Shown here piece after piece: positions 30,923 through 42,428 of a stretch of DNA of 64,000 bases. The translations under genes and the position numbers were made by a program. The notes below the pieces were generated by a model. That model had not been told where the DNA came from. It was given only the letters and a program-made list of their open reading frames with translations, and did no database searches. Source of the DNA: Silene conica (lineage: Eukaryota > Streptophyta > Magnoliopsida > Caryophyllales > Caryophyllaceae); NCBI GenBank assembly GCA_029255685.2, contig CM055319.2, positions 38,388,530 through 38,452,529 of the forward strand. The letters are read 5' to 3'. The stretch's first letter is position 1; the number at the start of each line of letters is the position of its first letter.

Positions 30923-33652
30923 TGTGACACCCCGCGATATAACATAAAAATAAACAAGTAAATTTTAGCGGAAATACGATACTTTTAAAAACTTTTCAAC
31001 ATATTTATTAAAACTTTTCGCGGAATATCAAAACAACAAGCGGAAGACTAAAACTAATACGAAAGTATAAATTATAAAAGAATACTTAAACAAACGACGG
31101 ATAAGGTATCCCACGGTAACAACATGAATTAAATCTAAACTAAGCGTAAGGGTAATTGTCGAATGATCAACAATGCTCGCTAGCCACACGTCTTCCCCAA
31201 ACAGCACCAACCGACATTCATGAAACATGAACGCCACAGTTAGTGGGGAGTAACTCAGGGTTCTCCCAGCCACTTTACGTCAAAATACAAATAGATAACA
31301 ATAAGAACATATTGTATATGGAGTATTACATGTGAATATGAAAAATATCAAAACAGATTACTCAAAATCAGGTAAACAACCAGGTGATCGACTCAGAGAC
31401 CAACACTTGCTGGCATGTCCAATCACACAAACAACAACAACCAAGAATAGAATGAACGCCGTCAGGTAGCATAACCGCTACAACTGACAGTCAGGGAGTA
31501 TAGCCGCTCCACTAACAAGCTAGGGCGTATAACCGCACCCTAGCTACCGGAGCGCATAACCACGTCATACGGATACTATGTATAGCGCATAACCGACAAC
31601 TATATGCCTAAGACCTGGCCAGACCTCTCGATGTAATAACCTACACCGAACGACACACGGGGGACCGGGCCGCATAACCACGGACACCGACCAATCCCGA
31701 ACATAGTTAGATAAAATCCCATAACAGGAGTGGCGTTTATTCATTACAGTGATACACAAATCGTATCACCGCTATCTATTCACAACCAAGGCAACATAAC
31801 CGTTACCAACACAATTTAGGGTGACATAACCGTCAGCTAAACACAAGCAAGGCAACATAACCATCACCCTACACATCTTAAGATAACATAACCGTCATCA
31901 AAACACAATTTAAGCTAACATAACCGTTAACCAACTCATTTACATACAAGAGCCAACAATCGATAAATAAGACAACACTTAAGTCCATTCCATACGGGAG
32001 AAGAATAAACGGAATTGATTAATAAAACATAAGTCTTAAAAGCGTTTTACATTTCAGCTGTCCTCTGCCGTAAAATTCATAATTAATTCAAATAAAATCG
32101 AACTGATACAAGGCCAACTGGGTCAGATTGATAAGACTTTTATCTACAATATTTATCAAATAAACATTTTCAAAAATACGAACTTAACAGGGGGTTATTG
32201 TCTGATCTTTACAGTGTGTCAGAAATCGTCACCCAAAATGTATTGCTTCATAAAACGGGTTTAACAAATCATTTTGGGGCAAAGCAAACTCCTCACATCA
32301 TCTAAACTCTTCAAAGTTTAATTATTGAAAAGGACCAGAAAATTTTCAAAGTATAAAAAGGTTTTCGAAATAATCTTTGAGCTACTGTCCGTTCTGCGAG
32401 TATTTCAGCGCAATGTTCTTAAATAATTTATTGTGAACAAACGACATGCAAGAAAATTACGAAAATTTAAAGGTAGATTTGAAACTTAAAATAAACAGGG
32501 GTCTCTTCTCAACATTTTCAAAGACGGATATTCTAAGATGTCGAAATAAATTGTACAAGACAATGGACAGATTTGTCAAGGTGCTGAAACTTATCAAATA
32601 ACCAAAGTAAACCAAGCATTATGAACTTGAAAAACTATCAAACTAATCATCCTCAAAGATCACAACCTCATTTTACAATAAAATTCTTAATGAATTTCCA
32701 ACTAGAATATCATCCAACACAACCATGAAAAAATGTAATTCAGCCAAACATATGATTTATGAACTTAATCATGTCACTATTTAACCAAACACAATTCTAG
32801 TATACTGAACATTACTAGCATATAAAACACATGCAAACATAGACGACAAGTCGAGTAACACATCACCGTTACCTTATAGCTCTTCAATAAGCATGATTTT
32901 GACTTAAAGCCACTCCGGTTTGGACAACCGAACTAGCTACACATAAATAAACGTAGTTAGCTAAGAGAACCGTGACATAAAGGCCACGACCAGAGGTTAT
33001 TAAGGAAGAATTTTGATACTTTTATTACCTAGAAAGATGGAGGACGGCGAGAGGAAGAGAGAGGCGCGAAAATCGTCGAAAACGGATAAGAAACGAAGAT
33101 TTTACGATGGTTTTACGGTGGAGGTGCACAAGCAACAATGGTGTTTATTATTCTTTTGTGTTTAGTGTGCATGGCTGAAAAAAATAAAGGAATGAAGAAG
33201 AAGGAAAGAGGAGGGGAAAGACCTTGGGCTGCAAGGCAAAATTGGTATATTAAGACAAGTGTCCCAAAGGACAAGTGGAATAAGTAAAGAGTAAGCGACG
33301 ACCGAGATTATGTTAGCTGATAGTCCGTGACAGCCTTTCGTATTTTCGGCATACTTTCCTCCACAGAACTCGTAATGAGGTGTTTTCGGTGGCGTTGGAA
33401 AGCTACGAGAAAGAGCTAAAACTTTTATTTTATAACCTTGAGCTAAATACGCCCTTAAGATATCTCAAAATTAGTAACAAGGACAGAGTGGCGTTTCACA
33501 AGTTTAAGGGGTATAAGTGTAAGACGGACATATTAATATCATTATCAAAAACGATAAATTTTATATGGAAGTTTCTTTATTGTGGAACATACTTATTATT
33601 AAAATAAGATTTTAAATAATATATAATGACTTGGAAATTACGGGGTGTTACA
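30923..33652 (-). repeat. D-type solo LTR inserted in gypsy B
   Basis: A 2,730-bp unit from TGTGACACC to GGGTGTTACA with both LTR termini and no interior, flanked by the duplication tcatg (30918-30922, 33653-33657). The uninterrupted target reads through at 51250-51266. It shares the ATAACC-loop hairpin array in reverse orientation (31461-31930) and the conserved block (31226-31275). It is probably a solo LTR left by recombination between the two LTRs of an element. Confidence 0.95.
31461..31930 (-). repeat. Hairpin array of the D-type solo LTR
   Basis: On the plus strand the loops read ATAACC, the complement of GGTTAT. GTAGC pairs with GCTAC inside GTCAG with CTGAC (31461-31488). AGCTAGGGCGT pairs with GCACCCTAGCT with one mismatch (31518-31528, 31535-31545). 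The stems differ from the corresponding gypsy B units. Confidence 0.78.
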
Positions 33653-33954
33653 TCATGTATGTAGGTTGGTGCTGTTTGGGGAAGACGTGTGGTTAGCGAG
33701 CATCGTTGACTATTCGACATTTACCTATTTAGGATTAGATTAGTTTTAAGTTGTACTGCTATCAAGGGATACCTTATCCCTTGTTCATTTAATTTATGTC
33801 GTATAAGTCATACTTTTTCTTTAGTTTCAATCTTCCGCATGTTGTTTTGATATTCCGCGACTAAGTTTATTTATATATGTCGAAAGTTTTTAAAATACCG
33901 TATTTCCTCTACAAGTTTCTTGTTTATTTTTATGTAATATCGCGGGGTGTCACA
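33653..33954 (+). repeat. Gypsy B 5' LTR, terminal part
   Basis: Continues the LTR after the solo LTR and ends CGGGGTGTCACA. It matches 51252-51553 at the end of the 3' LTR. Confidence 0.93.
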
Positions 33955-33956
33955 GT

Positions 33957-33968
33957 TGGTATCAGAGC
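33957..33968 (+). other. Gypsy B primer binding site
   Basis: TGGTATCAGAGC two bases after the LTR end. GAGC (33965-33968) can also pair with GCTC (33975-33978) across six bases. Confidence 0.92.
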
Positions 33969-36900
33969 AGTAATGCTCTCGACGCATGCACGTGTACCCC
34001 AACTTAAATATGAACTTGACCTGAAATAATGAATGAGAGGTGGGTAGACTTAAGGACCAAATGGTAGTCTGTGTTGTGATTTCTCTGTGGTAGGTCTAAC
34101 CGGTTTGTTAATTGTCCTTGAGTTTATTGTTGTGCTTTAGAACAGGTGAACCGTGAGCTCATCTGAATGGTGATCAAGACTGGTGTCTTCTACCGAAGTT
34201 GGAAGATTCTTGTTATCCTTGGTAAATGTCTCATTGTTCCCTAAATTACTCATTGTTCTCATGCATCCCCTTTTCTTCTCTTGCCTCCGGATGCACTTCC
34301 TTTTTCTTAAACTCTCTTCTAACTCGTCTCGGAAGCTACTTTTGTAACCTTTCGACTTAGCCCCATGCTTGTTACTTTCCTCCTCTCTTGGCACTTCATG
34401 AGTAGCTTACCTTAGAAGTTGAAATTTGAGGAACTTGATCGAGGATAATCCTTAGCCTCTTTCGGAAAGTTATTGTTTTTGGAATAGTGTAGGTTGTGTA
34501 ACAAGCTATGTCTTGGTGAACTTGATGCTTAGTTGTTTTCCTATAGTGAGTGGAATTGGTTGATAAAATTCTTGGCTTAGGAAGTGAGTGGCAAGTGTGA
34601 TATTTGGTGAAACTCATCCTTTGGAATCATAATTGAGATCGAGAGGTAGTAGATTGAATTGTGTTGGTTCAAGAGTACAAAGGAAGTGTTAGGACTCATA
34701 AGGATGAATTTGGGAAGTATGCTTGGGATGTTAATAAATATGAATTGATGAGTAAAATGAGCTAGTAATACTTAACCTCGGGAATCCGTTCTAAGTTTAA
34801 TTGGCATGTTACCTTTGGTGAATGAGAATTGTTCATTATTATGGGTGAGTAATGGAGGAATTAGTATTGTGGCCTTAGAAGGATTTATCAAAATTTGTGC
34901 TCTTAGTTGCTTGAACGGACTTAGCAATATGCCCTTAGTGGAGCTGTTTAAAGGTGATGTCCTACAATGGGTAGATGTTGTAGTGAAGTACAACTTGTGT
35001 ACTTGTAGGTTTTCGAGCCTGAGATATTTAAAGAATGTTCGGTTCCTTATATAGAAGTGTGAGGACGTTGATAGTGGATCTTAACGTTCACATTCTGAGG
35101 TACTGATGAACTTTGAGGAATCTACTTCTTTATGGGATTGAGGTGAAAGGATGTGATGAATGGTAAAGTAACATTGGTATAGAGACGGTTGATCCTGGAG
35201 TGTTATAGAAGTATCATTTGGGGAATTCAAGATATGGACACCTGGACTTTATAAATTTATAGATGTTGAGATGGCCGTACACCTTTAATTTTGGAAGAAC
35301 TTATAGTATGGTGGACCATTTGGGAAGATGTGTCTTGGAAAGAGTTAGTTCGACATGCTTCGATTGAGAAATAGGAGTTGAGAACCTTGTGAGGATCCCA
35401 GGAGTCCCGAGCCTTGAGATTTATGCCAGTTGAAATCCTAATTTTGATTCAACGCTTCTCTTCTTCTTTCTTCTCCCATGTGAACTCTGTCGAGCTTTGC
35501 GTTCCTAACAATTCTTACTTGACCTCCCGTTATATCTTGTATCTTCTTACCTCTAATGCTTACCCTTCCATTCTGGGCTTCACTTTCATTGGCATTCTTA
35601 GCCTGGAACGTCCAACCTTGTTACCTGGTCTCTCTCGCTCTCCCGAGTTCCTGTATCTCGCTTGTCTCTGAGTTCATATCATATCCCTACCTTTGTAAAC
35701 CTTGCCATCCTTCCTTTGGTTTAGTTGTGAGGTTGGCCCCGTTTGTGGAGTAGTAATGTATGTGTGGTTTTATCGGAATTAGTTGAGAGAGGTTGCAATG
35801 ATGTCCTTAGGTAATGAGGTGGCATGCCATCCTAGTGATTAGTGTTAAAGACTTAGCCATACGAGTGTTTCTTACGTTTAGGTAACAACCGTGATAATGG
35901 AGCTGTTGATGGATTCTATGAGAGTGTTAGTGGCTAAATGGAAACCGTTGGATGAGGTTGTTGCTTTTTGGGACTCTTCCTTGTTTGTCCTCCGATCCTT
36001 TTGGTAGTAGAGTTTGATAACCGAGATCTAGAAGACATAGATAATGTACTTTGAGTTTGAGAGGCTTGACTATTTGGAATTTAACGCTTTGAGTGTTGAC
36101 CGACAGCCCTATGTTTGGGTATAATTGTTCGAATTGGGGAATATCTTGGTTACGCTTTTGGAATTTGATATTGTGGATGAGTGCCTCATAATCCTTTATG
36201 TGGGAATGTCTATGATTTGGAGAATGTCGCGTTTATATTTTGGTTATCAGTTTGAGTATTATGGATTTTGTTGGGTTGGTTGGATGACCTAATGTGTGAT
36301 AGGTCCTAAGTTGTGATCCTTGTTTGGTGATTCCCCTTAGTTAGGGCCTTGCAGTTTATGTTGGTTGAGAGTGAGAAAGGTCGTGTTGATAGTTTTGGAC
36401 CTAGTCTTATGGAGGTTGTTGAATGTTTGGTGTTGATCGCAAGTGGTGGGATCCATTGGTAATGAGATACCTGGTACCATGGTTAATCTAGAAATGAGTG
36501 ATCAAGTGAGTTGAGGAAACCTTGAGAGTGTTATGGATTGAAAGAGCCTTTTTCCGAGGTGTGCAAGGAATCGTGATGGCGATGTTTCTTCTGTGGATCG
36601 AATGATTAGTGTCTCCGTATCCTAGGAGAGTTACCTATCCTCCCTTAATTTTCAGCTCTTGTTTCCATGCTCATGTTCCTAGTTGTTTTCTCTCCTTCCT
36701 CTCTCGTAGAGTACCATCTTTAGCTTTGAAGATGGTGGCTTTGATGCTTTGTTTTAGTTAGTTCCCGTGTTATCTTTGTTTCGTTTTGAGTTCTTTGATA
36801 GTTCGATCTGACTCTCCGTGGTTGTTAATATGTGGCTTTCATGTTTGTGTTTTGTTTGACCAATGTGCAAATTGTTTTCCCATTTATGTAATACATTATT

Positions 36901-37183
36901 GATTTGAGTCACCTTACCTATGTTATTGGAGGTTTTCATTTCGGTTACAATCTTACATAATTTTTGGATTTCAAAATGAAAGTTTTCTTTCGAAATGACA
37001 TACTTTGGAAAGCTTGTCTTGGCTTATATATTTTGGATTGGTTTTGGCGCTTGATTTGATGTAAGACTTGTTATTGGAGACGTCCGATGACTTGAATTAC
37101 GCTTGTCGACGCATGACTTAATTTTGACTTTTGAACATGTCCTTATTTCGGGATGTCGGGCTCTTGAGTACGTAACGAGAACC
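33969..37183 (+). other. Gypsy B interior, non-coding
   Basis: The first 150 bp resemble the gypsy A leader, but where A has gag this element does not. I find no frame with gag, protease, RT or integrase motifs; open frames are under 90 residues. The stretch ends at the gypsy F insertion and resumes at 43256-43398, where CGAGGACGAAAC and the polypurine tract (43384-43398) precede the 3' LTR. Confidence 0.78.
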
Positions 37184-37188
37184 CTAAC

Positions 37189-38010
37189 TGAAATGAACCA
37201 AGGTGACCTATCTACTACCTAAGTCAAGTCCAAGCTCTTTTTCGTCCAAGGGGCTGCTCTAAGGCACTCTTAAGTCCTACCAAGTACATATCCTAAAGGG
37301 TGGGACATTTTTATGTCATGTTAAGTTATGTTATGTTAGTTTATGCAAGCAAAACAAATCTGATGCTAAGGTAAATAAGGGGCCACGGCTAAGCACATGC
37401 TCAAGGTTCCTTATTTCCTCTTTTGTGGAGACATCATAGAAAGCTAAAGGGATCAAATGCCTAGAAAGGAAGGTCAACAAGGGCTGTTTCAAGCATAAAA
37501 AAGGAGCTGCAAAAGGGTCTGAAAAACTGTTTTGTGTAAGGTAAAGCAAGGCAAGGTCACTATCAATGTAAGAGCAGCCTGTTTTTCTCAGTTTTTAGCC
37601 CTAAGACAGCCGTTGCCAAGGCTTGTACTTAGCTTATGTTCTGAAACTTTTGTGCACCACAAGATTAACATGTAATGTAGGGTGTGGATTGGTTTGCTTG
37701 GCCTATAAAATCATCCATTCTAACACTCACAAGGCAGATTGAATTGAGCTTATAAATCAGAAACTTTTCTAAGTTTTCTAAACTACATTGCTTAGTGCTT
37801 GTAGAAGTCATTTGCTTAGTGCTTTGGCTTGTTATTTTGCTTTGCTTAGTGCTGGTAGGATAACTAGTTCTTGGTTAGTGGCTGTGTGCTTAACTAAGTC
37901 CATATCCCAAGTGAAAATATCACAAGAAACGACATACACAAACCCCTCTAAACTTTCTGTTTTCGACTTCAAAAAATGACTAAGTACTAAATCTAACTAG
38001 TTTTAGTTCA
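37189..38010 (+). repeat. Gypsy F 5' LTR
   Basis: Starts TGAAATGAACC and ends TTTTAGTTCA. A TATA box (37704-37710) lies about 515 bp in, and three TTGCTTAGTGCT repeats follow at 37788-37852 in the presumed transcribed part. Confidence 0.95.
37704..37710 (+). promoter_or_regulatory. TATA box in gypsy F LTR
   Basis: TATAAAA in a GC-flanked context (GGCCTATAAAA) within the 5' LTR; transcription would begin some 30 bp downstream. The 3' LTR copy is at 42944-42950. Confidence 0.65.
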
Positions 38011-38011
38011 A

Positions 38012-38024
38012 TTGGTTATCAGAG
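38012..38024 (+). other. Gypsy F primer binding site
   Basis: TTGGTTATCAGAGC follows the LTR by one base. It matches the initiator tRNA-Met complement if one extra T is allowed, so priming by this or a different tRNA is possible. Confidence 0.65.
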
Positions 38025-38085
38025 CTTAGGTTTTTCTTTGTGAGGATACATCCCTAGCTACATTAAAAAACACAAAAAAACAACC

Positions 38086-41000
38086 ATGAGTGAAGAGAGA
38101 ATAGATGGTATGGAGACTAAGTTGGAGACTCTACATGAGGAAGTTCAAGTCATGATGGAGGCCATGAACACCATAATGGCTAACATCCCTACTCCAAGGA
38201 GAGGAGCACAACCAAACCGTGGAAGGGGCAGGGGGCGTGGCTTTGTGGGGGCTGGAAGAGGAGTTCACGAGGAGGAAGAGGTGGCCAACTCAGATTCCGA
38301 GGAGTCCACCATAGAAGCTCACCATGGAGGCCTCAACAAAGATGTCAAGGTAGAACTTCCTGAATTTTTTGGTAATTTAAATCCCGAGGACCTCTTAGAT
38401 TGGCTTAGAAGTGTTGAGAGAGTCTTTGAATTTAAAGGATATTCTGATTCTAAGGCTTTTAAAGTTGCTATCCTTAAGTTCAAAGGCTATGCCTCTCTTT
38501 GGTATGAGAACATGAAAAACCAAAGGAGAAGGGAGGGTAAAGAAACCATTAAGTCATGGACTAAGTTAAAAAAGAAACTCAAGGAAAAGTTTGTACCAAG
38601 AGACTACACTCAAGACATGTTTGTTAAACTCACCACCCTTAAACAAGACCAACAACCACTTGAGACTTACCTTAGGGAGTTTGAACAACTCACTTTACAA
38701 TGTGAAATGAATGAGAAACCCGAACAGAAAATTGCTAGGTTTGTTGAGGGCCTAGATTACCACATTGCTAGTAGAGTCAAAATGCAACAAGTATGGTCCT
38801 TTGATGAAGCCGTGAACTTGGCTATGAGAGTGGAAAAGATGGGTAAGGGTCGGACCAATGCTACACAAAAACAGCCACAAAAACAACCTACACCTAAGCC
38901 TCCTTTTGGAACCAAAACCAATGAACCACCCACACAAAATCGAACCACCACCTTTGACAAAAAATCAGAAACTAATACCACACAAAAACAACCCATTCCC
39001 CTCAAAAGATGCTACCAATGTCAAGGCTATGGCCATTTTGCAAAAGATTGTGCTTCCAAAAGAGCCCTTAGCACATTTGAAGTAGTCCATTGGGGTGAAG
39101 ATGAGATCCTTGTGTGTGATGATATGGAGGAAGTGTCGGAGGAAGTAGAGGATGAGGTGGTGATGCCGGATGCGGGGCTTAGCCTAGTCACATGGAGAGT
39201 GATGCACACCCAACCACAACCCTTAGAAATGGACCAAAGACAACAAATCTTTCGTTCTAGATGCACCATCAAAGATTGGGTTTGTAATGTGATCATAGAT
39301 GGAGGGAGTTGTACCAATGTGGCCTCAAGTACCCTTGTTGAAAAACTATCTTTAACCACCCAAGAACACCCTAGTCCTTACAAATTGAGGTGGCTCAACA
39401 AAGGGGCGGAAGTTAGAGTGGATAAGCAATGTGTTGTACCCTTCTCAATTGGCAAGAACTACAATGATGAGGTCCTTTGTGATGTGTTGCCTATGGATGC
39501 TTGTCATTTGTTGCTTGGGAGGCCATGGGAGTTTGATAGAGATTCTGTCCATCATGGGAGGGATAACACTTACTCTTTCAAGTTTGGTTCAAGGAAAGTC
39601 ATACTAACACCCCTACCACCATCCATCAAAAGCACAACACCACCATCCATGCTTGAACCCTCAAGAGAAGTCCTATTGATTAATGAGGCCGAGATGTTGC
39701 AAGAGCTAAAAGGGGAGGATGATGTGTACCTCCTAGTGACCAAAACAGGCCGTGGGGAAGGAGAAGAGGGGCTGTCCATAGAGGTTCAAAACTTGCTTAA
39801 GGCTTATGAAGATGTGTTCCCTAGTGAGCTTCCTAGTGGCCTACCTCCATATAGAGGCATTGAACACCAAATTGATCTTATTCCGGGAGCCACATTACCA
39901 AACAAGGCAGCCTATAGGAGTGACCCAAAGGCCACACAAGAGCTACAACAACAAATTAGTGAACTCATAAGCAAGGGTTTCGTGAGAGAGTCCCTTAGTC
40001 CTTGTGCGGTTCCGGCCTTGCTTGTGCCAAAGAAAGATGGTTCATGGAGGATGTGTACGGATAGTAGGGCCATCAACAACATCACCACCAAGTATAGGTT
40101 CCCTATACCTAGGCTTGATGACATTTTGGATGAGCTAAGTGGAGCTAAGTTGTTCTCTAAGGTTGATCTAAGGCAAGGGTACCACCAAGTGAGGATCAAG
40201 GAGGGTGACGAGTGGAAAACAGCCTTCAAGACTAAGCATGGGTTGTATGAGTGGCTTGTGATGCCACTTGGTCTTTCTAATGCACCTAGCACCTTCATGA
40301 GGCTCATGACCGAGGTGCTTAGGCCACACTTGGGGAAGTTTGTAGTTGTGTACTTTGATGACATACTCATCTATAGTCCATCCAAGGAGGAACACCTTAA
40401 GCACCTCCAAATCTTGTTTGAAACACTAAGGGAGCACAAGTTGTATGGGAAGCTAGAGAAGTGCTCTTTTATGCAAAGGGAAGTTCAATTCTTGGGGTTC
40501 ATCATTTCTGACCGTGGCATTTTGGTTGATCAAGAGAAGATAAAAGCCATTGAGTCTTGGCCTATACCTAAGAACATAACGGAGGTGAGGAGTTTCCATG
40601 GCTTAGCATCCTTCTATAGGAGGTTCATCAAAGATTTTAGCACCATCATGGCTCCCATAACCGAGTGTATGAAGAAGGGGGAGTTCAAATGGACACCAAG
40701 GCCAGAAACTTCTTTCAATGATATCAAGAACAAGCTATGTGAGTCTCCTATTCTTTCCTTACCCAATTTCGAAAAGTTGTTTGAGGTTGAGTGTGATGCA
40801 AGTGGTGTTGGCATTGGGGCTGTCCTAGTACAAGAACACAAGCCCATAGCATACTTTAGTGAGAAGTTGAGTGGTGCTAAGCTCAATTATTCAACCTATG
40901 ACAAAGAGTTTTATGCCATCATTAGAACCTTAAACCATTGGAGTCACTACCTTAAACCAAAGCCTTTTGTGTTACATTCTGACCATGAGGCCCTCAAATA

Positions 41001-42369
41001 CATCAATGGGCAACATAAGTTAAACCATAGGCATGCTAAGTGGGTAGAGTTCCTCCAATCCTTTAACTTTTCAAGCAAGTACATTGAGGGTAAGAACAAT
41101 GTGGTAGCGGATGCTTTGTCTAGGAGGTCACTCATGTTGAGTTACATGGAGCAAAGGGTGCTTGGGTTTGAGTATATGAAGGAGCTTTATCATGAAGATG
41201 TAGACTTCAAGGAGGAGTGGGAGTTGCTCAATGAGGGGCGTGGGAAGGAAGGAGGCAAGTATTGGCTTCAAGAGGGGTTCTTGTTCTTGAGGAACCGATT
41301 GTGCATACCAAAGAGTCCCTATAGAAACTTGCTTGTGAAAGAGGTGCACTCCAATGGGCTGGCCGGCCATTTTGGCATACAAAAGACCTATGACATCCTC
41401 CAAGAGCAATTCTATTGGCCTAAGATGCTTGGGGATGTGCAAGATGTGATCAAAAGGTGTGCTCCTTGTCAACACTCGAAGGCTCATTTCAAAACAGCCC
41501 CCTACACACCCTTACCCGTCCCAAACAAGCCATGGGAGGACCTAAGTATGGATTTCATTGTTGCACTACCAAGAACTCAAAGAGGAAAGGATTCTATCAT
41601 GGTGGTTGTGGATCGTTTTAGCAAGATGGCTCACTTCATTGCTTGCAAGAAAACAGAAGATGCTAGTAGTGTTGCCGAGCTATACTTCAAGGAGATTGCC
41701 AAGTTACATGGTGTGCCAAGGTCCATTGTGTCGGATAGGGATACCAAGTTCGTGAGTCACTTTTGGAGGACCCTATGGAAGCTACTTAATACTAGACTCT
41801 TGTTTAGTACCTCTCATCATCCTCAAACCGATGGGCAAACCGAGGTTACTAACAAGACTCTAGGGAAGATCCTAAGGTGTATAGTGGCTAAGTCTTTGAA
41901 GGATTGGGATCTCAAGCTAGCTCAAGCTGAGTTTGCCTTCAATAGAGCTCCATCAACAAGCACGGGCAAGTCTCCCTTTGAGGTTGTGTATGGTGAGAAC
42001 CCCCTCATACCTACTGATTTGGCTCCTATCAAGAGGGTTTCCATGGATTATGATGCTAAGAAAAGAGTGGAACAAATGCTTAACATCCACCAACAAGTGA
42101 AGAGGCGAATTGAGAGGTCAAATGAGCAATACAAAGCTCGTGCCAAGGGGAACAAGAACATCAAAAGCTTTGAACCGGGGGACTTAGTATGGGTGCACTT
42201 AAGGAAAGAGAGGTTCCCACTCAAGAGGAAGAACAAGTTAATGCCTAGGGCAGATGGCCCTTTTGAGATCATTGAAAAACTTGGTCCAAATGCTTACAAA
42301 GTTGATCTTCCGGGAGAGTATGGAGTCCATGGCACCTTCAATGTGGGTGATTTGAGTCCATATTATTAA
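38086..42369 (+). CDS. Gypsy F gag-pol polyprotein (1,427 residues)
   Basis: A single open frame with the full Ty3/gypsy order. An N-terminal coiled-coil-like and arginine/glycine-rich part is followed by the gag domain (about 85-250) and a zinc knuckle CYQCQGYGHFAKDC about 309-322. Aspartic protease IDGGSCTN is about 403, RT with YFDDIL about 756, RNase H with ECDASG about 902 and the integrase zinc domain (H...H...C...C) from about 1087. The integrase core has aspartates near 1155 and 1216 and a glutamate near 1250, and a GPF-type C-terminal domain lies near 1391. There is no chromodomain after it; the protein ends NVGDLSPYY, 59 bp before the 3' LTR. The protease has DGG where DSG or DTG is usual. 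No stop or frameshift is seen, so the element may be competent. Confidence 0.96.
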   Translation: MSEERIDGMETKLETLHEEVQVMMEAMNTIMANIPTPRRGAQPNRGRGRGRGFVGAGRGVHEEEEVANSDSEESTIEAHHGGLNKDVKVELPEFFGNLNPEDLLDWLRSVERVFEFKGYSDSKAFKVAILKFKGYASLWYENMKNQRRREGKETIKSWTKLKKKLKEKFVPRDYTQDMFVKLTTLKQDQQPLETYLREFEQLTLQCEMNEKPEQKIARFVEGLDYHIASRVKMQQVWSFDEAVNLAMRVEKMGKGRTNATQKQPQKQPTPKPPFGTKTNEPPTQNRTTTFDKKSETNTTQKQPIPLKRCYQCQGYGHFAKDCASKRALSTFEVVHWGEDEILVCDDMEEVSEEVEDEVVMPDAGLSLVTWRVMHTQPQPLEMDQRQQIFRSRCTIKDWVCNVIIDGGSCTNVASSTLVEKLSLTTQEHPSPYKLRWLNKGAEVRVDKQCVVPFSIGKNYNDEVLCDVLPMDACHLLLGRPWEFDRDSVHHGRDNTYSFKFGSRKVILTPLPPSIKSTTPPSMLEPSREVLLINEAEMLQELKGEDDVYLLVTKTGRGEGEEGLSIEVQNLLKAYEDVFPSELPSGLPPYRGIEHQIDLIPGATLPNKAAYRSDPKATQELQQQISELISKGFVRESLSPCAVPALLVPKKDGSWRMCTDSRAINNITTKYRFPIPRLDDILDELSGAKLFSKVDLRQGYHQVRIKEGDEWKTAFKTKHGLYEWLVMPLGLSNAPSTFMRLMTEVLRPHLGKFVVVYFDDILIYSPSKEEHLKHLQILFETLREHKLYGKLEKCSFMQREVQFLGFIISDRGILVDQEKIKAIESWPIPKNITEVRSFHGLASFYRRFIKDFSTIMAPITECMKKGEFKWTPRPETSFNDIKNKLCESPILSLPNFEKLFEVECDASGVGIGAVLVQEHKPIAYFSEKLSGAKLNYSTYDKEFYAIIRTLNHWSHYLKPKPFVLHSDHEALKYINGQHKLNHRHAKWVEFLQSFNFSSKYIEGKNNVVADALSRRSLMLSYMEQRVLGFEYMKELYHEDVDFKEEWELLNEGRGKEGGKYWLQEGFLFLRNRLCIPKSPYRNLLVKEVHSNGLAGHFGIQKTYDILQEQFYWPKMLGDVQDVIKRCAPCQHSKAHFKTAPYTPLPVPNKPWEDLSMDFIVALPRTQRGKDSIMVVVDRFSKMAHFIACKKTEDASSVAELYFKEIAKLHGVPRSIVSDRDTKFVSHFWRTLWKLLNTRLLFSTSHHPQTDGQTEVTNKTLGKILRCIVAKSLKDWDLKLAQAEFAFNRAPSTSTGKSPFEVVYGENPLIPTDLAPIKRVSMDYDAKKRVEQMLNIHQQVKRRIERSNEQYKARAKGNKNIKSFEPGDLVWVHLRKERFPLKRKNKLMPRADGPFEIIEKLGPNAYKVDLPGEYGVHGTFNVGDLSPYY

Positions 42370-42414
42370 GACATGGAGGTTGTGGATGCACCGGATTTGA
42401 GGACAAATCCTTTT

Positions 42415-42428
42415 GAAGAAGGGGAGAT
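42415..42428 (+). other. Gypsy F polypurine tract
   Basis: GAAGAAGGGGAGAT directly before the 3' LTR. Confidence 0.85.

Noticed and set aside
33969-37183. Possible captured host gene in the gypsy B interior
   Set aside because: Pyrimidine-rich patches (34230-34390, 35440-35700) look exon-like at first, but no frame exceeds about 85 residues and none carries a domain I recognise.
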